Shown here: positions 16,339 to 26,424 of the stretch, piece by piece
How the letters are laid out: every line of letters starts with the position of its first letter
How positions within the stretch are numbered: the stretch's first letter is position 1
Source: Paulinella micropora
Taxonomy: Eukaryota; Cercozoa; Imbricatea; Euglyphida
Reading direction: 5' to 3'
DNA length: 27,002 nt
Assembly: GCA_009731375.1 (NCBI GenBank)
Contig: BJOX01000034.1
Coordinates: 455,578-482,579, forward strand
Notes under the pieces: generated by a model
The model's input: only the letters and a program-made list of their open reading frames with translations
What the model was told of the DNA's origin: nothing
Database searches by the model: none
Program-made: the position numbers and the translations under genes

Positions 16339-17223
16339 TCATGATAGCAGAGCATCCCGGTAGCTACTCTCTGAAGTCTGCTCTCGACTAGTGGAGGCTG
16401 TCGTATTGCCGCCGAAGGGATTCGTAACCCCTGCTTCGGCCGCTGTGGCTGCGGGTTCGGGTATCATGCTACCAGACTTGCCATCGGCGGCTGTGGGAGC
16501 AGTGACAGTATCGTCTGCCTTACCTTCTCTGTCCCCGCCGCTAGCCGGCGGGGTCGTCTGGCTATTTATTGCGAAAGTTACACCGCGTTGTAGGGCAGCA
16601 CGGGCAGCTGGCTGCTCGTCTCGGCATGATTCGAGAGGGCCCGTAGGTGCGGTCGATTCCTCCACTCGCTGGGGAGAGAAGGCGAATAGAGGTCGTGCCT
16701 GTCTGTTGCCCTCCGAATCGTCTTCTTCTTCGTCCATCCCACCTTCTCGTCGTCCCTCGTATGGAGAAACGAAGAGTGGGCCGCTGTCCGGACGTCGGGT
16801 GTCCGGAGGGGTTGAAAACGAGCCAGGGAGACTAGGGCTCCGGCGAAAAAACGTCGGGGTCGGGGCTGAGCCATAGGCGGACAGTTGTGGGGAAAGTAGA
16901 CCGTCGGATGACGGTGGCGGTCGGCTAAACAAAGACCTTTGGGTGTCCGACCCGCCTGTAGGGCCCAGACTGCTTGCCGGGGGACGAAATTCTCGACCTG
17001 CAAACGATGGGAGGGGCCCGCCGCCTCGTCGTGGGCGTGGTGAGTAAAGCCTCGTCGGGGTAGGGGCTGCCGGGGGACGAAAAGGCGGTGCTGCCGACGA
17101 CGACGACGATGACGATGACGACGACGTTGCTTGAAATCCAGTTGTCGTCGTGACCGCAGGCATCACAGTTGTCGTGGCCGTGACCGTCGTCGTGGCTGTC
17201 GGCGGAGGGCGAGATGGCCCCAT
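16339..17223 (-). CDS. ORF1, Pro/Ser/Thr-rich gag-position protein
   Basis: ATG at 17223 gives 294 residues, and the frame is open further upstream, so the start is uncertain. It ends in TGA at 16341-16339, in frame with Pol 13 codons later. The composition is unusual: poly-Ser near the start, many Pro, Thr and Ala, an acidic patch (MDEEEDDSEG), and no CCHC zinc knuckle, so it does not look like a standard nucleocapsid. By position it should be gag or the front of a Gag-Pol. Its low complexity may reflect an intrinsically disordered structural protein. Whether it is translated separately or as a readthrough fusion is not visible from sequence. Confidence 0.6.
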   Translation of the reverse strand: MGPSRPPPTATTTVTATTTVMPAVTTTTGFQATSSSSSSSSSSAAPPFRPPAAPTPTRLYSPRPRRGGGPLPSFAGREFRPPASSLGPTGGSDTQRSLFSRPPPSSDGLLSPQLSAYGSAPTPTFFRRSPSLPGSFSTPPDTRRPDSGPLFVSPYEGRREGGMDEEEDDSEGNRQARPLFAFSPQRVEESTAPTGPLESCRDEQPAARAALQRGVTFAINSQTTPPASGGDREGKADDTVTAPTAADGKSGSMIPEPAATAAEAGVTNPFGGNTTASTSREQTSESSYRDALLS

Positions 17224-18188
17224 GGTAGGAGCCGCCGTGCCTGTGAGCGCTGGGCCCGTCACGTAGCGTAAAGATGCTGGATAGGACACGAGTATAGATT
17301 TTAGCTTATAGAGAGAAAAGATACTGTGAGTGGTTGTGAGTAGAGCTGACGTAGTAGGAGAGAGAAGAGCGACTGTGATTGAATTTATTGTTGTCGTGCT
17401 GCTGAATTGTATTAGTGTGTTGTGTGACTTTGTGCTGTGGTGACGGATGTGTGCGATGTATGATCCGCGTCTCTACTATCATTTTGATTGTGTTGCATGT
17501 ATGACACTTACGAATGCATTGTACGTGCGTTGCGCTTTTGTTTTCTTTGTGTTTACATGTTATCTTTGCTTTTGTATTGTTTTATCGCCAAATGCATGGT
17601 GTGTGGTGTCATGACCAGGTTACATAACTGTGCCTAGCATGCACGTCGTCCATCGCTATGATTGTTTGGTCATACATGGTCAGACTTGACTTTCTTTCGA
17701 TTGTCTTTACCTATGTTCTGACGAGATGTCGTGTAAATTGTGTGTGTGACTGCATGAATGTGTTTGGATAGAGTTTCATTTTCTCTTTTCATCCTGTATG
17801 CCTGTATGACTTGTACGACTTGTCTTAGTTTGAATTACGTGTTGACCAAACGCATGACATGTAATGTGATGTGTGCTATGATGCGGCGGCGAGAGAGTGA
17901 GGACAGAGATGAGGTAGAGGAGTGACAGTACAGAGATAGTAGGCTAAGTTAGCACAAAGCGAGTGAGTGATTGGTCGCTAGAAGAGTGCGAGAGAGACTT
18001 TTGCATTAATGTGGCTAAGAGTGTGTGAGGTGCTAGCTAAGCTGAAAGGATAGTGTCTCATGAGCGAGAATGATGAGCGCTTTGATATTGTGTTTGTGCC
18101 ATGTGTGTGCACGCTTGCGTATTGAGTGGGGGACATGTAATGGGCGTGTGACAGGAATTGCATGCATGACCCATGTCGTTCTCCGCTT

Positions 18189-18317
18189 GTGTGTTGTGTT
18201 GTGGATGTTTAAATCAGTTGTGCGTGGGTTGCATGAGTTTGATTCGTGTCCACGTGTGTTGTGCTGTGGATTTTTAAATCAGCTGTGCGTGGGTTGCATG
18301 AGTTTGATTCGTGTCCA
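18189..18317. repeat. Tandem duplication, 65-bp period
   Basis: 18189-18252 and 18254-18317 are nearly identical. Both contain AAATCAG, then CTGTGCGTGGGTTGCATGAG-like sequence, and end in GATTCGTGTCCAC. Confidence 0.95.
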
Positions 18318-18342
18318 CTCACTATGTTCACATTTGTGATTA

Positions 18343-18546
18343 TGTCGTGTTTCACGTGTGTTGCGTTTGCGTATAACATGTGTGAAGGTAAAGCGATACA
18401 TACTGTGTGCGTGTATCGTGAGCGACATAGAGCTGATGTTGTCGACGGAGAGAGTGAGAATGTTGTGTTCCACGTGTATTACGTTTGCGTATAACATGTG
18501 TGAGGGTAAAGCGATATATACTGTGTGCGTGTGTCGTGAGCGACAT
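18343..18546. repeat. Tandem duplication, 118-bp period
   Basis: 18343-18428 and 18461-18546 share CGTTTGCGTATAACATGTGT and end in CGTGAGCGACAT, with about ten differences. Confidence 0.95.
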
Positions 18547-20738
18547 GTAACTCTGTGATTATTCATTTTGTTTGTGAGTCGATGTTATGATTTCTCGGTG
18601 CGAAGGTGGCGGAAAGAGTAATCGTTGTCATGTTGCGCACAGAGAGTTGCATAGAGTTTATGACAGTTCCGCGCGAGAGATATTTCTCGTAACACTGCAT
18701 TTTTCGGGATATAGCGTAGTGTGCGCATCTGTGACAATGTGAGTATCTTCTAGGGATTACAGTAGAATGATAAATTTGCTAAGGCGTGAAACTAGCGATT
18801 TTTGAATTTTAAAGTACATTGCTAGAAAAATACCGCGTTCACGTAGCGATGTGCAGCTCCTTCCGGAAATTCTCGCAGTTCTGTTGTGTTGAAGCCTCAC
18901 GTAAAGCTAGTGAGAGTGTGTGGCGGCGTAGTGTTCTCATGCCATTTCTGTTCTTTTATAGGCAGACGCGAGTTAGTGACTAGTCAGAGAGAGGGTATGC
19001 TTAGAGGCAAGGGCTAGGGTTCCACAGTGTGAGTCCTAGGGTAACCCGCCAGAGAGCACCACACCATGAGAGACAGGTGAGAGGATATTCCCCACAGGTT
19101 TTTCGTTGAGGGTGTGAAGCCCGCATTAGAGAGTTCGGCCGAGAGGAGAGAGTATTCCTACCTTTTTATTGTTAGGTTGAGCACATAGAGTTGCAAAAGA
19201 ACCTGGATAGGCAGTAGGACAGAGTGTTCCTTGTAGCATCGATAGTCGACAGTGTCTAAAGTGTTTTCGTGCCATATTGTCATTTGTTGTTTGTCGTATC
19301 ACTTGTTTTGTAAGCTTACTGCTTGTGGATGATTTGCTTTACTCTTATTCCTTTTATATGACACTTATGCTTGGTTTTGATGGAGTATTTGCGTGATAAC
19401 TGCGTCATATCTTGATTGTTGTTGTCGTTTATGTTAATGGCTTCATGACCATACACATATATATTTTTACCACCTTTAGCAGGTATAGGAGGTAAAAAGG
19501 GGGGTGAGTAGTGTGAGACAGGCGAGCGCGAGTGAGCAAGTAAGTGCGAGCGAGCAAGGCAAGTGAGGACGAGAGAGCGCGAGTGAGAAGCATGCGAGGG
19601 CGAGCGATCGCGTGTGAGCGCTAGTGCAAGTGATGTCGTGGAGAGGGCGTAATAAGAACGAGTGTGAGTGCGCGAGAGAAGCACGAGAGTTTTTCATGCC
19701 CAGTGACCTCGTTCATATATACCATGTCCGTGTGTATACCATGTCCGTGTGTTTGAAGTGATTGGTGTTTATGGATAAGGTGAGAATAGTACTGCCAGAG
19801 AGTTTTAGGGAGTGCGAGAACTAGCGAGCAGGGTACACAGTGGCTAGTGAGCATAGAGGACTCATTTTATGAGACCATGCTATAATGCCTTGTACATTTT
19901 TTGCGTTGTTTTCTGCTTTTCCCTGTGCTGTTACTACTATGTTTTGACTTAAGCATTTTCTATGCTATTTGTTATTTACAGTTGTTTGTTTTAATGTGCA
20001 TGATATACATTTGTCATTTGTGAGTATGTTTATTACACCATACACACCTCATTCACACTATATATATGCTGCAAAACATATTTTTCAATGTGTTATCATT
20101 ATCGATGTCTGTTTGTATGACGTTGTCGTTTTACTCATAGCTTTTTAACTCATACATACTTGGCCAGCAGTAATAGTTGTGTATAGAGATGGGGGGTGCA
20201 TAGCTACAGCGAATATAGCAATAGCTGATGATGTTAGTCATAGAGATATTAGCTGTTGACAGGCGAAGTCAAATTAGCTGATAGCCCGTAAAGCCTAGAG
20301 TGCGATGGTAGGCTGAGCGGAGGCGGTGATATTACTGACAGAGAATAGACGTATTGAGATGGATGTGTTAATGTTGTCGTATGCGTGTTGTGTGTTTCGC
20401 TTATTTTATGGCAATATTATACATACAGTCACTTATTACTATGCTCAGTACCCCAATGCGTTATGTGTTGACTCATTATGTCTCTTTTATCATTTATCTT
20501 ACATTTTTGCTTTTATTGCATGATTTTATCTGGATGTAGTTATTCTTTTGCTTATTCTTTTATTTAAGGTTGAGTGAGTAGTTCAGACTCCGACTAGCTA
20601 CCTGCGCTATTTCAGTTTGCGTTTATAGTTAGAAAATAACTAGTCATTAGAGAGCATGAAGGTCGGAACTAATGAAGATAGAATTGAGGATTGTGAGCGG
20701 CTTATGTAATGATTATGATAGCCTATGGTCACAGAGCT

Positions 20739-20740
<2 letters not shown>

Positions 20741-20775
<35 letters not shown>

Positions 20776-20802
20776 ATTGGGGGGGGGGGGGGNNNNNNNN
20801 NN
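20741..20802. other. Poly(G) run and 10-N gap
   Basis: Two G runs interrupted by AATT occupy 20741-20792 and are followed by N at 20793-20802. Long G runs at gap edges suggest sequencing or assembly failure. Confidence 0.95.
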
Positions 20803-22689
20803 TCTAATGTGTCTTTGTTTGTCATCATTTTGTGTTGTTTAATTATTTTCTTTCTTCCTATACATACGAGGAGATGACGAATGAGGGAGTTGATAGGCCC
20901 TTGGGCTGCCCTTTCTGATCCTCACACCAATTTTTTTTTTAAGTTAGCAATCATAGTAATCTTACATTGTGTACTGTTTGGTTTTGTTACACTGTCTGAT
21001 ATATATATGATTGATTTTGCGTCGTTTGTTGCTTTTTGCTTCATATGCTAATCATATTTATATATGTGTGTTACTTGAAAATATTGCTGAATTATGAGCC
21101 GTCCTAGAGCCATGGACAACAATAATAATTATAATGAGATTATCCTATTGGAAATCCATTTTCTTAACTTCGCCGTTATGAAATTTGGATTTTGGGGGGT
21201 GCGTTATTCCCATAGAATTATTATATTAATTCAGTCACGGTTTTAGTCAAGTAGTAGTAATAATAATTTTATCTTAAGTTTGACGGATGCAATCAATTGC
21301 CTTTTTGTCACTATTACTTAATTTCAGTCCTGAACTTTAGTATATCCATACTATTACCTTTATTAAGTAATTTATCTGAAAGTTATTTATCTGGAATCAT
21401 AAGTTTCTTGTTTTGAGTAGTGACGTATAGTTCCAGTTTTGAGTATTGACGTGTCACTTTTCCTTCCTTTCACCATCACCAAAGGCCCGGCAATGACTGA
21501 TTAAAGATTGTCTCTGTATCCAGACTTTTCTCTTTATTAATACTGTGACCGGACACTTGGCTTCACCGCCAAGAATCGTAGGCTACTAACCTCTGTTTGA
21601 ACCGCAAAAATTGCTTAAAGCTGCAAGGAAATTACCAACCGGCAATCAATTGAATACAGTGGGTGACATTGCTGTCAACTGACCTCAAAATACTTCCGAG
21701 GTCAGGGAAGGGCTAGTACCAAAACTTGAGCCTCGGACTCGGACTCTGGCCCATGATCGGTCAATTCCAGTTTATTCAGTACTGTTCAACCGTGACGCTG
21801 CTGCTTGACAGACTGCTTGTCCCTTGCTTTCAGAAATAGTTAGGAGTTTAATTGCGAATTTGAAACAATACAAATTCCGACAACTAACGAGAATATTTCA
21901 AGTGGAATACGAGTTGTGTACCAGTGTAGAGTTGTTCACCTGAGTCAGTCTGGGAAAAAAAATATGGTAAAAAGGACGGAAGACTGCCACTTTACCTGGT
22001 TTGGATGCAATTTTTACCTATCATTCTTCTAGTATTCGAGTCCTATCACTGGGACCGGAAACTTGAAAGCGGTCCAGGGAAAAAAAAGCATGAATATGGG
22101 AAAAAAGGCAATAGTTAACATTTTCTAAAAAGCTAACAGGTAAAGGGAACTTTCAATAAACTGATCTTTTAACAGCAGTTGAAAATGTAACAATGAAAAA
22201 TGAAGCAACGGAACTAAAAATAGAAGTGTAAACTTGAAGTATAAATGGTCGGAAGAAATTTTTAACACAATATTAAAAATTCGGTCCGGTACGGTATTCA
22301 TTCCGATATTTTAACACTTTTGTTAGAGCATAATACTTGCCTCTCGTGGGATATGCTGGAAAGACGGGTGAGCTGTTGATTGAATATGCTTATGACAGAC
22401 AGGAACGGCGATTCGAGTCAAAGCTCTAACTGATTCTGATTCAATGGCATGCTTGTCAAGCTGCCTGCAAATAGTCTCGATGTTTTGGAGTGCCTGTCAC
22501 CGGTAAGCAACCCAGCTACTGTCTCAGGCTGTAAACACCTCTTCCAAATAATTAACCAGAATCTACCAATACTTGTGTTCAAAAGAGAAAGCAAGAGATT
22601 GTGCCATGATAATAATACTATCTGCTGATTAATTATCATCTTTGGATACATGAGGTGTGCAGTGGAATATGTTAGAAAGTAGCACATCG
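20803..22689. other. AT-rich spacer, nothing recognised
   Basis: About 1.9 kb contains no ORF with family similarity. A short direct repeat, GTTTTGAGTA-TGACGT, occurs near 21412 and 21437. The 91-codon minus frame at 22418-22693 has no protein-like features and overlaps the 3' side of the small ORF. Confidence 0.5.
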
Positions 22690-22863
22690 TCATGATTTTT
22701 TGTCCATTTCATCCAAATATTCATCCAGGGTCATCCCCGTCTCTTTGAGTTTGGTTTTGATGGTGTCATATTCGTCTTCGCCCACAACCATCACACGAAT
22801 GCGCGAGAAGATCCCCAGAGCAAGCACACCCGATCCCAAGGCAAGCAGTCCGGCGTTCACCAT
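22690..22863 (-). CDS. Small single-pass membrane protein candidate, 57 residues
   Basis: ATG at 22863 (context TAAATGG, with A at -3 and G at +4) runs to TGA at 22690. Residues 3-19 (NAGLLALGSGVLALGIF) form one hydrophobic, Gly-rich segment followed by basic RIR, then a soluble, acidic, helix-prone tail with GEDEYDTIKTKLKETG and MTLDEYLDEMDKKS. This layout is typical of micropeptides of mitochondrial or ER membranes, but I recognise no family. Just upstream, the minus strand reads CTCTCTCTAG|AGGG, a possible acceptor after a CT array, so the 5' UTR may be spliced. GC content and codon use are clearly higher than in the AT-rich DNA downstream. It could also be a terminal exon fragment of a larger gene. 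Confidence 0.55.
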   Translation of the reverse strand: MVNAGLLALGSGVLALGIFSRIRVMVVGEDEYDTIKTKLKETGMTLDEYLDEMDKKS

Positions 22864-22892
22864 TTAGACCACTACGTCCTCGAACGCGTACC

Positions 22893-22895
22893 CTC

Positions 22896-22954
<59 letters not shown>
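22893..22954. repeat. (GA)n microsatellite at gap edge
   Basis: GAGA repeats end at the 640-N gap. On the minus strand they form the CT tract upstream of the small membrane protein ORF. Confidence 0.97.
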
Positions 22955-23594
22955 NNNNNNNNNNNNNNNNNNNNNNNNNNNNNNNNNNNNNNNNNNNNNN
23001 NNNNNNNNNNNNNNNNNNNNNNNNNNNNNNNNNNNNNNNNNNNNNNNNNNNNNNNNNNNNNNNNNNNNNNNNNNNNNNNNNNNNNNNNNNNNNNNNNNNN
23101 NNNNNNNNNNNNNNNNNNNNNNNNNNNNNNNNNNNNNNNNNNNNNNNNNNNNNNNNNNNNNNNNNNNNNNNNNNNNNNNNNNNNNNNNNNNNNNNNNNNN
23201 NNNNNNNNNNNNNNNNNNNNNNNNNNNNNNNNNNNNNNNNNNNNNNNNNNNNNNNNNNNNNNNNNNNNNNNNNNNNNNNNNNNNNNNNNNNNNNNNNNNN
23301 NNNNNNNNNNNNNNNNNNNNNNNNNNNNNNNNNNNNNNNNNNNNNNNNNNNNNNNNNNNNNNNNNNNNNNNNNNNNNNNNNNNNNNNNNNNNNNNNNNNN
23401 NNNNNNNNNNNNNNNNNNNNNNNNNNNNNNNNNNNNNNNNNNNNNNNNNNNNNNNNNNNNNNNNNNNNNNNNNNNNNNNNNNNNNNNNNNNNNNNNNNNN
23501 NNNNNNNNNNNNNNNNNNNNNNNNNNNNNNNNNNNNNNNNNNNNNNNNNNNNNNNNNNNNNNNNNNNNNNNNNNNNNNNNNNNNNNNNNNNNNN
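22955..23594. other. Assembly gap, 640 N
   Basis: Undetermined bases between a GA array and a trinucleotide array. Confidence 1.
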
Positions 23595-23705
23595 AAGAAG
23601 GAGGAGGAGAAGAAGGAGGAGGAGAAGGAGGAGGAGGAGAAGAAGAAGAAGAAGAAGAAGAAGAAGAAGAAGAAGAAGAAGAAGAAGAAGAAGAAGAAGA
23701 AGAAG

Positions 23706-23773
<68 letters not shown>

Positions 23774-24040
23774 ATAGTAGTAGAAGTAGTAGTAGCAGTA
23801 GTAGTAGCAGCAGCAGCAGCAACAGCAGCGGCGGCGGAAGCGGCAGCGGCAGCGGCAGCAGCATTGGCAGCAGCAGTAGTAGTAGTAGTAGTGGGAAGAG
23901 GAGGAGAAGGAGGAAAGACGAAGAAGAAAAAGAAGAAGAAAAAGAAGAAGAAGAAGAAGAAGAAGAAGAAGAAGAAGAAGAAGAAGAAGAAGAAGAAGAA
24001 GAAGAAGAAGAAGAAGAAGAAGAAGAAGAAGAAGAAGAAG

Positions 24041-24070
<30 letters not shown>
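23595..24070. repeat. Trinucleotide gradient: GGA, GAA, GTA, GCA, GCG, GCA, GTA, GGA, GAA
   Basis: About 475 bp of triplets stays in phase from 23640 to about 23890 while the middle base of G-N-A changes in blocks, reaching GCG/GCA near 23815-23870 and then returning in reverse order. A long GAA array follows. All frames are open and low complexity, so no gene is called. Confidence 0.95.
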
Positions 24071-24071
<1 letters not shown>

Positions 24072-24084
24072 GTTGGTAGTAGTA

Positions 24085-24625
24085 GTAGAGGTACTCACAA
24101 AAAAGGAATTTTCGCATTCAGCACACTCCCCTAACGCAAATATTTGCGTGAATTCCAAAAAAATTATATCAGCATCAAGATCGAGTCTGGGGCTAGCCAC
24201 CCTATCAATATGAGCTCCCAAATCCTCCTGGCTCACACAACCATGATTTATTCCGACGAGGGTGCAGAAAATAGGCTCAAAAAACAAGGAATTTTCGCAT
24301 TCAGGACACTCCCCTTACGCAAATATTTGCGTGAATTCCAAAGAAATCATATCAGCATCAACATCGAGTCTGGGGCTAGCCACCCTGCGTTATGAGCTCC
24401 CAACTCCTCCTGGTTAACACATTTATTCCGATAGGGGTACGGGAAAAAAAAAGAAATTTTAGCATTCAGGACACTCCCCTAAAGTAAATAATTGCGTGAA
24501 TTAAAAAAAAAATTATATGAGCATCAACATCGAGTCTGGGGCTAGCCACCTTGTCAATATGAGCTCCCAACTCCTCCTGATTCCCACAAACCATGATTTA
24601 TTCCGACAGGGGTGCGAAAATGCGG
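24085..24625. repeat. Satellite block 1, three monomers of about 165-185 bp
   Basis: The monomers share AAGGAATTTTCGCATTCAGG, ACACTCCCCT, a palindrome ACGCAAATATTTGCGT (24134-24149 and 24317-24332, decayed near 24483), GAGTCTGGGGCTAGCCACC, ATGAGCTCCCAA and CCATGATTTATTCCGAC. Monomer starts are near 24103, 24286 and 24451. The block ends in a G-rich stretch followed by ACACAATTT. Confidence 0.93.
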
Positions 24626-24747
24626 GGTGGGAGGGGGGTTTACACAATTTCCATTTTCTCCCTCCCCCCAAAGCCCCCACCCCCTACTCCAACACCTTTC
24701 AGGGATAATAATAATGAGAATAATGGGGGGGGGGGGGGGGGGGGGAA
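24626..24747. other. G/C-rich junction, (AAT) units and poly(G) at gap edge
   Basis: G-rich then C-rich sequence is followed by ATAATAATAATGAG and a G run of about 21 nt (24725-24745) ending at the gap. Confidence 0.8.
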
Positions 24748-25564
24748 NNNNNNNNNNNNNNNNNNNNNNNNNNNNNNNNNNNNNNNNNNNNNNNNNNNNN
24801 NNNNNNNNNNNNNNNNNNNNNNNNNNNNNNNNNNNNNNNNNNNNNNNNNNNNNNNNNNNNNNNNNNNNNNNNNNNNNNNNNNNNNNNNNNNNNNNNNNNN
24901 NNNNNNNNNNNNNNNNNNNNNNNNNNNNNNNNNNNNNNNNNNNNNNNNNNNNNNNNNNNNNNNNNNNNNNNNNNNNNNNNNNNNNNNNNNNNNNNNNNNN
25001 NNNNNNNNNNNNNNNNNNNNNNNNNNNNNNNNNNNNNNNNNNNNNNNNNNNNNNNNNNNNNNNNNNNNNNNNNNNNNNNNNNNNNNNNNNNNNNNNNNNN
25101 NNNNNNNNNNNNNNNNNNNNNNNNNNNNNNNNNNNNNNNNNNNNNNNNNNNNNNNNNNNNNNNNNNNNNNNNNNNNNNNNNNNNNNNNNNNNNNNNNNNN
25201 NNNNNNNNNNNNNNNNNNNNNNNNNNNNNNNNNNNNNNNNNNNNNNNNNNNNNNNNNNNNNNNNNNNNNNNNNNNNNNNNNNNNNNNNNNNNNNNNNNNN
25301 NNNNNNNNNNNNNNNNNNNNNNNNNNNNNNNNNNNNNNNNNNNNNNNNNNNNNNNNNNNNNNNNNNNNNNNNNNNNNNNNNNNNNNNNNNNNNNNNNNNN
25401 NNNNNNNNNNNNNNNNNNNNNNNNNNNNNNNNNNNNNNNNNNNNNNNNNNNNNNNNNNNNNNNNNNNNNNNNNNNNNNNNNNNNNNNNNNNNNNNNNNNN
25501 NNNNNNNNNNNNNNNNNNNNNNNNNNNNNNNNNNNNNNNNNNNNNNNNNNNNNNNNNNNNNNNN
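24748..25564. other. Assembly gap, 817 N
   Basis: Undetermined bases inside the repeat region. Confidence 1.
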
Positions 25565-25604
25565 CACCCCCGCAAGGGCAGTTCCAACACTTCCAGACGG
25601 GCCG

Positions 25605-25816
25605 GTATGTTCAATGAAAATACTGGTCCAGAAATAGACCGGTATGTTCAATGAAAATACTGGTGGCACCGACGGGAATCGAACTGGCGACAGGGCCCAG
25701 ATGGTAGAACTTGACCACTGGGCTATCACGGTGTTCAATGAAAATACTGGTGGCACCGACGGGAATCGAACTGGCGACAGGGCCCAGATGGTAGAACTTG
25801 ACCACTGGGCTATCAC

Positions 25817-25817
<1 letters not shown>
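25605..25817 (-). repeat. Tandemly duplicated tRNA-derived (SINE-like) element
   Basis: Two copies, 25661-25730 and 25748-25817, have an 87-bp period. On the minus strand each has an A-box-like TAGCCCAGTGGTC, a B-box-like AGTTCGATTCCC about 35 nt later, and a terminal CCA. The T and D stems do not pair well, so these are not functional tRNAs. TGTTCAATGAAAATACTGG follows each copy on the 3' side and occurs a third time at 25608. AAT repeats (25818-25864) abut the 5' side of one copy. Confidence 0.65.

Positions 25818-25864
<47 letters not shown>
25818..25864. repeat. (AAT)n microsatellite
   Basis: About 15 AAT units adjoin the tRNA-derived element. Confidence 0.97.
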
Positions 25865-25867
<3 letters not shown>

Positions 25868-25879
25868 AACACCTGAAAG

Positions 25880-26424
25880 GATGGTTTGCGGTGCGCTTCG
25901 CGCATCCCCCCCCCTTGGGCTGGGGTTGCGGGGGGACGGCTATCCCCGTCGACAGGGTACGTTCAATTGCCGGAGGTACCGGCAGAACGCAAGTGTAAGC
26001 TCTGGTGGCACAAAAACCTAAAATCTCTGGTTTTCGTGCCACCCGCCACCAAAACTTTTTTATCTCCGAAGTAGGGTACACCAAACATCAGCCTCAAACT
26101 CCCTCTGGTGTGCGCAAACGGCGCCTGGTGGCGCAAAAACCTCAATTTCCCGTTGTGTTTGCCACCCGGCGCCAGAATTTTTACATTTTCGAAGAGAGCT
26201 CAAGAAGTGTCAGATACACCAAATAACAGCCGCTAACTCCCTCTGGTGTGCGCAAACGGCGCCTTGTGGCGAAAAAAACCTTAACTTTCTGGTGTGGGTG
26301 CCACCCACGACCAAAACGGGTACGTACAACTGCAGGGCTTGGGTTCCCGGGGGGAGGGCCCCCCGGACCCCCCCTTCCCCGTCGACAGGGTACGTTTAAT
26401 TGCAGTAGGTACCCCGCGAGTACT
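25880..26424. repeat. Hairpin-bearing dispersed repeats, partly tandem (about 138 bp)
   Basis: CTCTGGTGTGCGCAAACGGC starts at 26103 and again at 26241. A related earlier unit starts near 25999 and contains GGTGGCACAAAAACC paired with GGTTTTCGTGCCACC (one mismatch, 10-nt loop). CCCCGTCGACAGGGTACGTT occurs near 25946 and 26378 at the two ends. I see no gene. A nonautonomous transposon or degenerate tandem array is likely. Confidence 0.7.

Larger units (their letters stand above)
17290..20740. other. G+T-skewed non-coding tract upstream of the retroelement
   Basis: About 3.4 kb has plus-strand sequence persistently rich in G and T (A and C on the minus strand), with no recognised gene. Local duplications are present, and a GA-rich GCGAGTGAGC-like block spans about 19500-19680. 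It precedes ORF1 in transcription order, so it may contain the 5' LTR and leader, but no terminal repeats could be matched. Short frames here lack protein character. Confidence 0.5.

Noticed and set aside
16750-16800. D-S-G in ORF1 (PDSGPLF) as an aspartic protease site
   Set aside because: It lacks the hydrophobic lead and the following Ala or Thr context and lies in low-complexity sequence.
22872-24287. 417- and 471-residue ORFs across the 640-N gap
   Set aside because: They are mostly N and trinucleotide repeats, so there is no real coding evidence.
25644-26084. ORFs over the tRNA-like pair
   Set aside because: Open frames produced by duplicated non-coding repeats.
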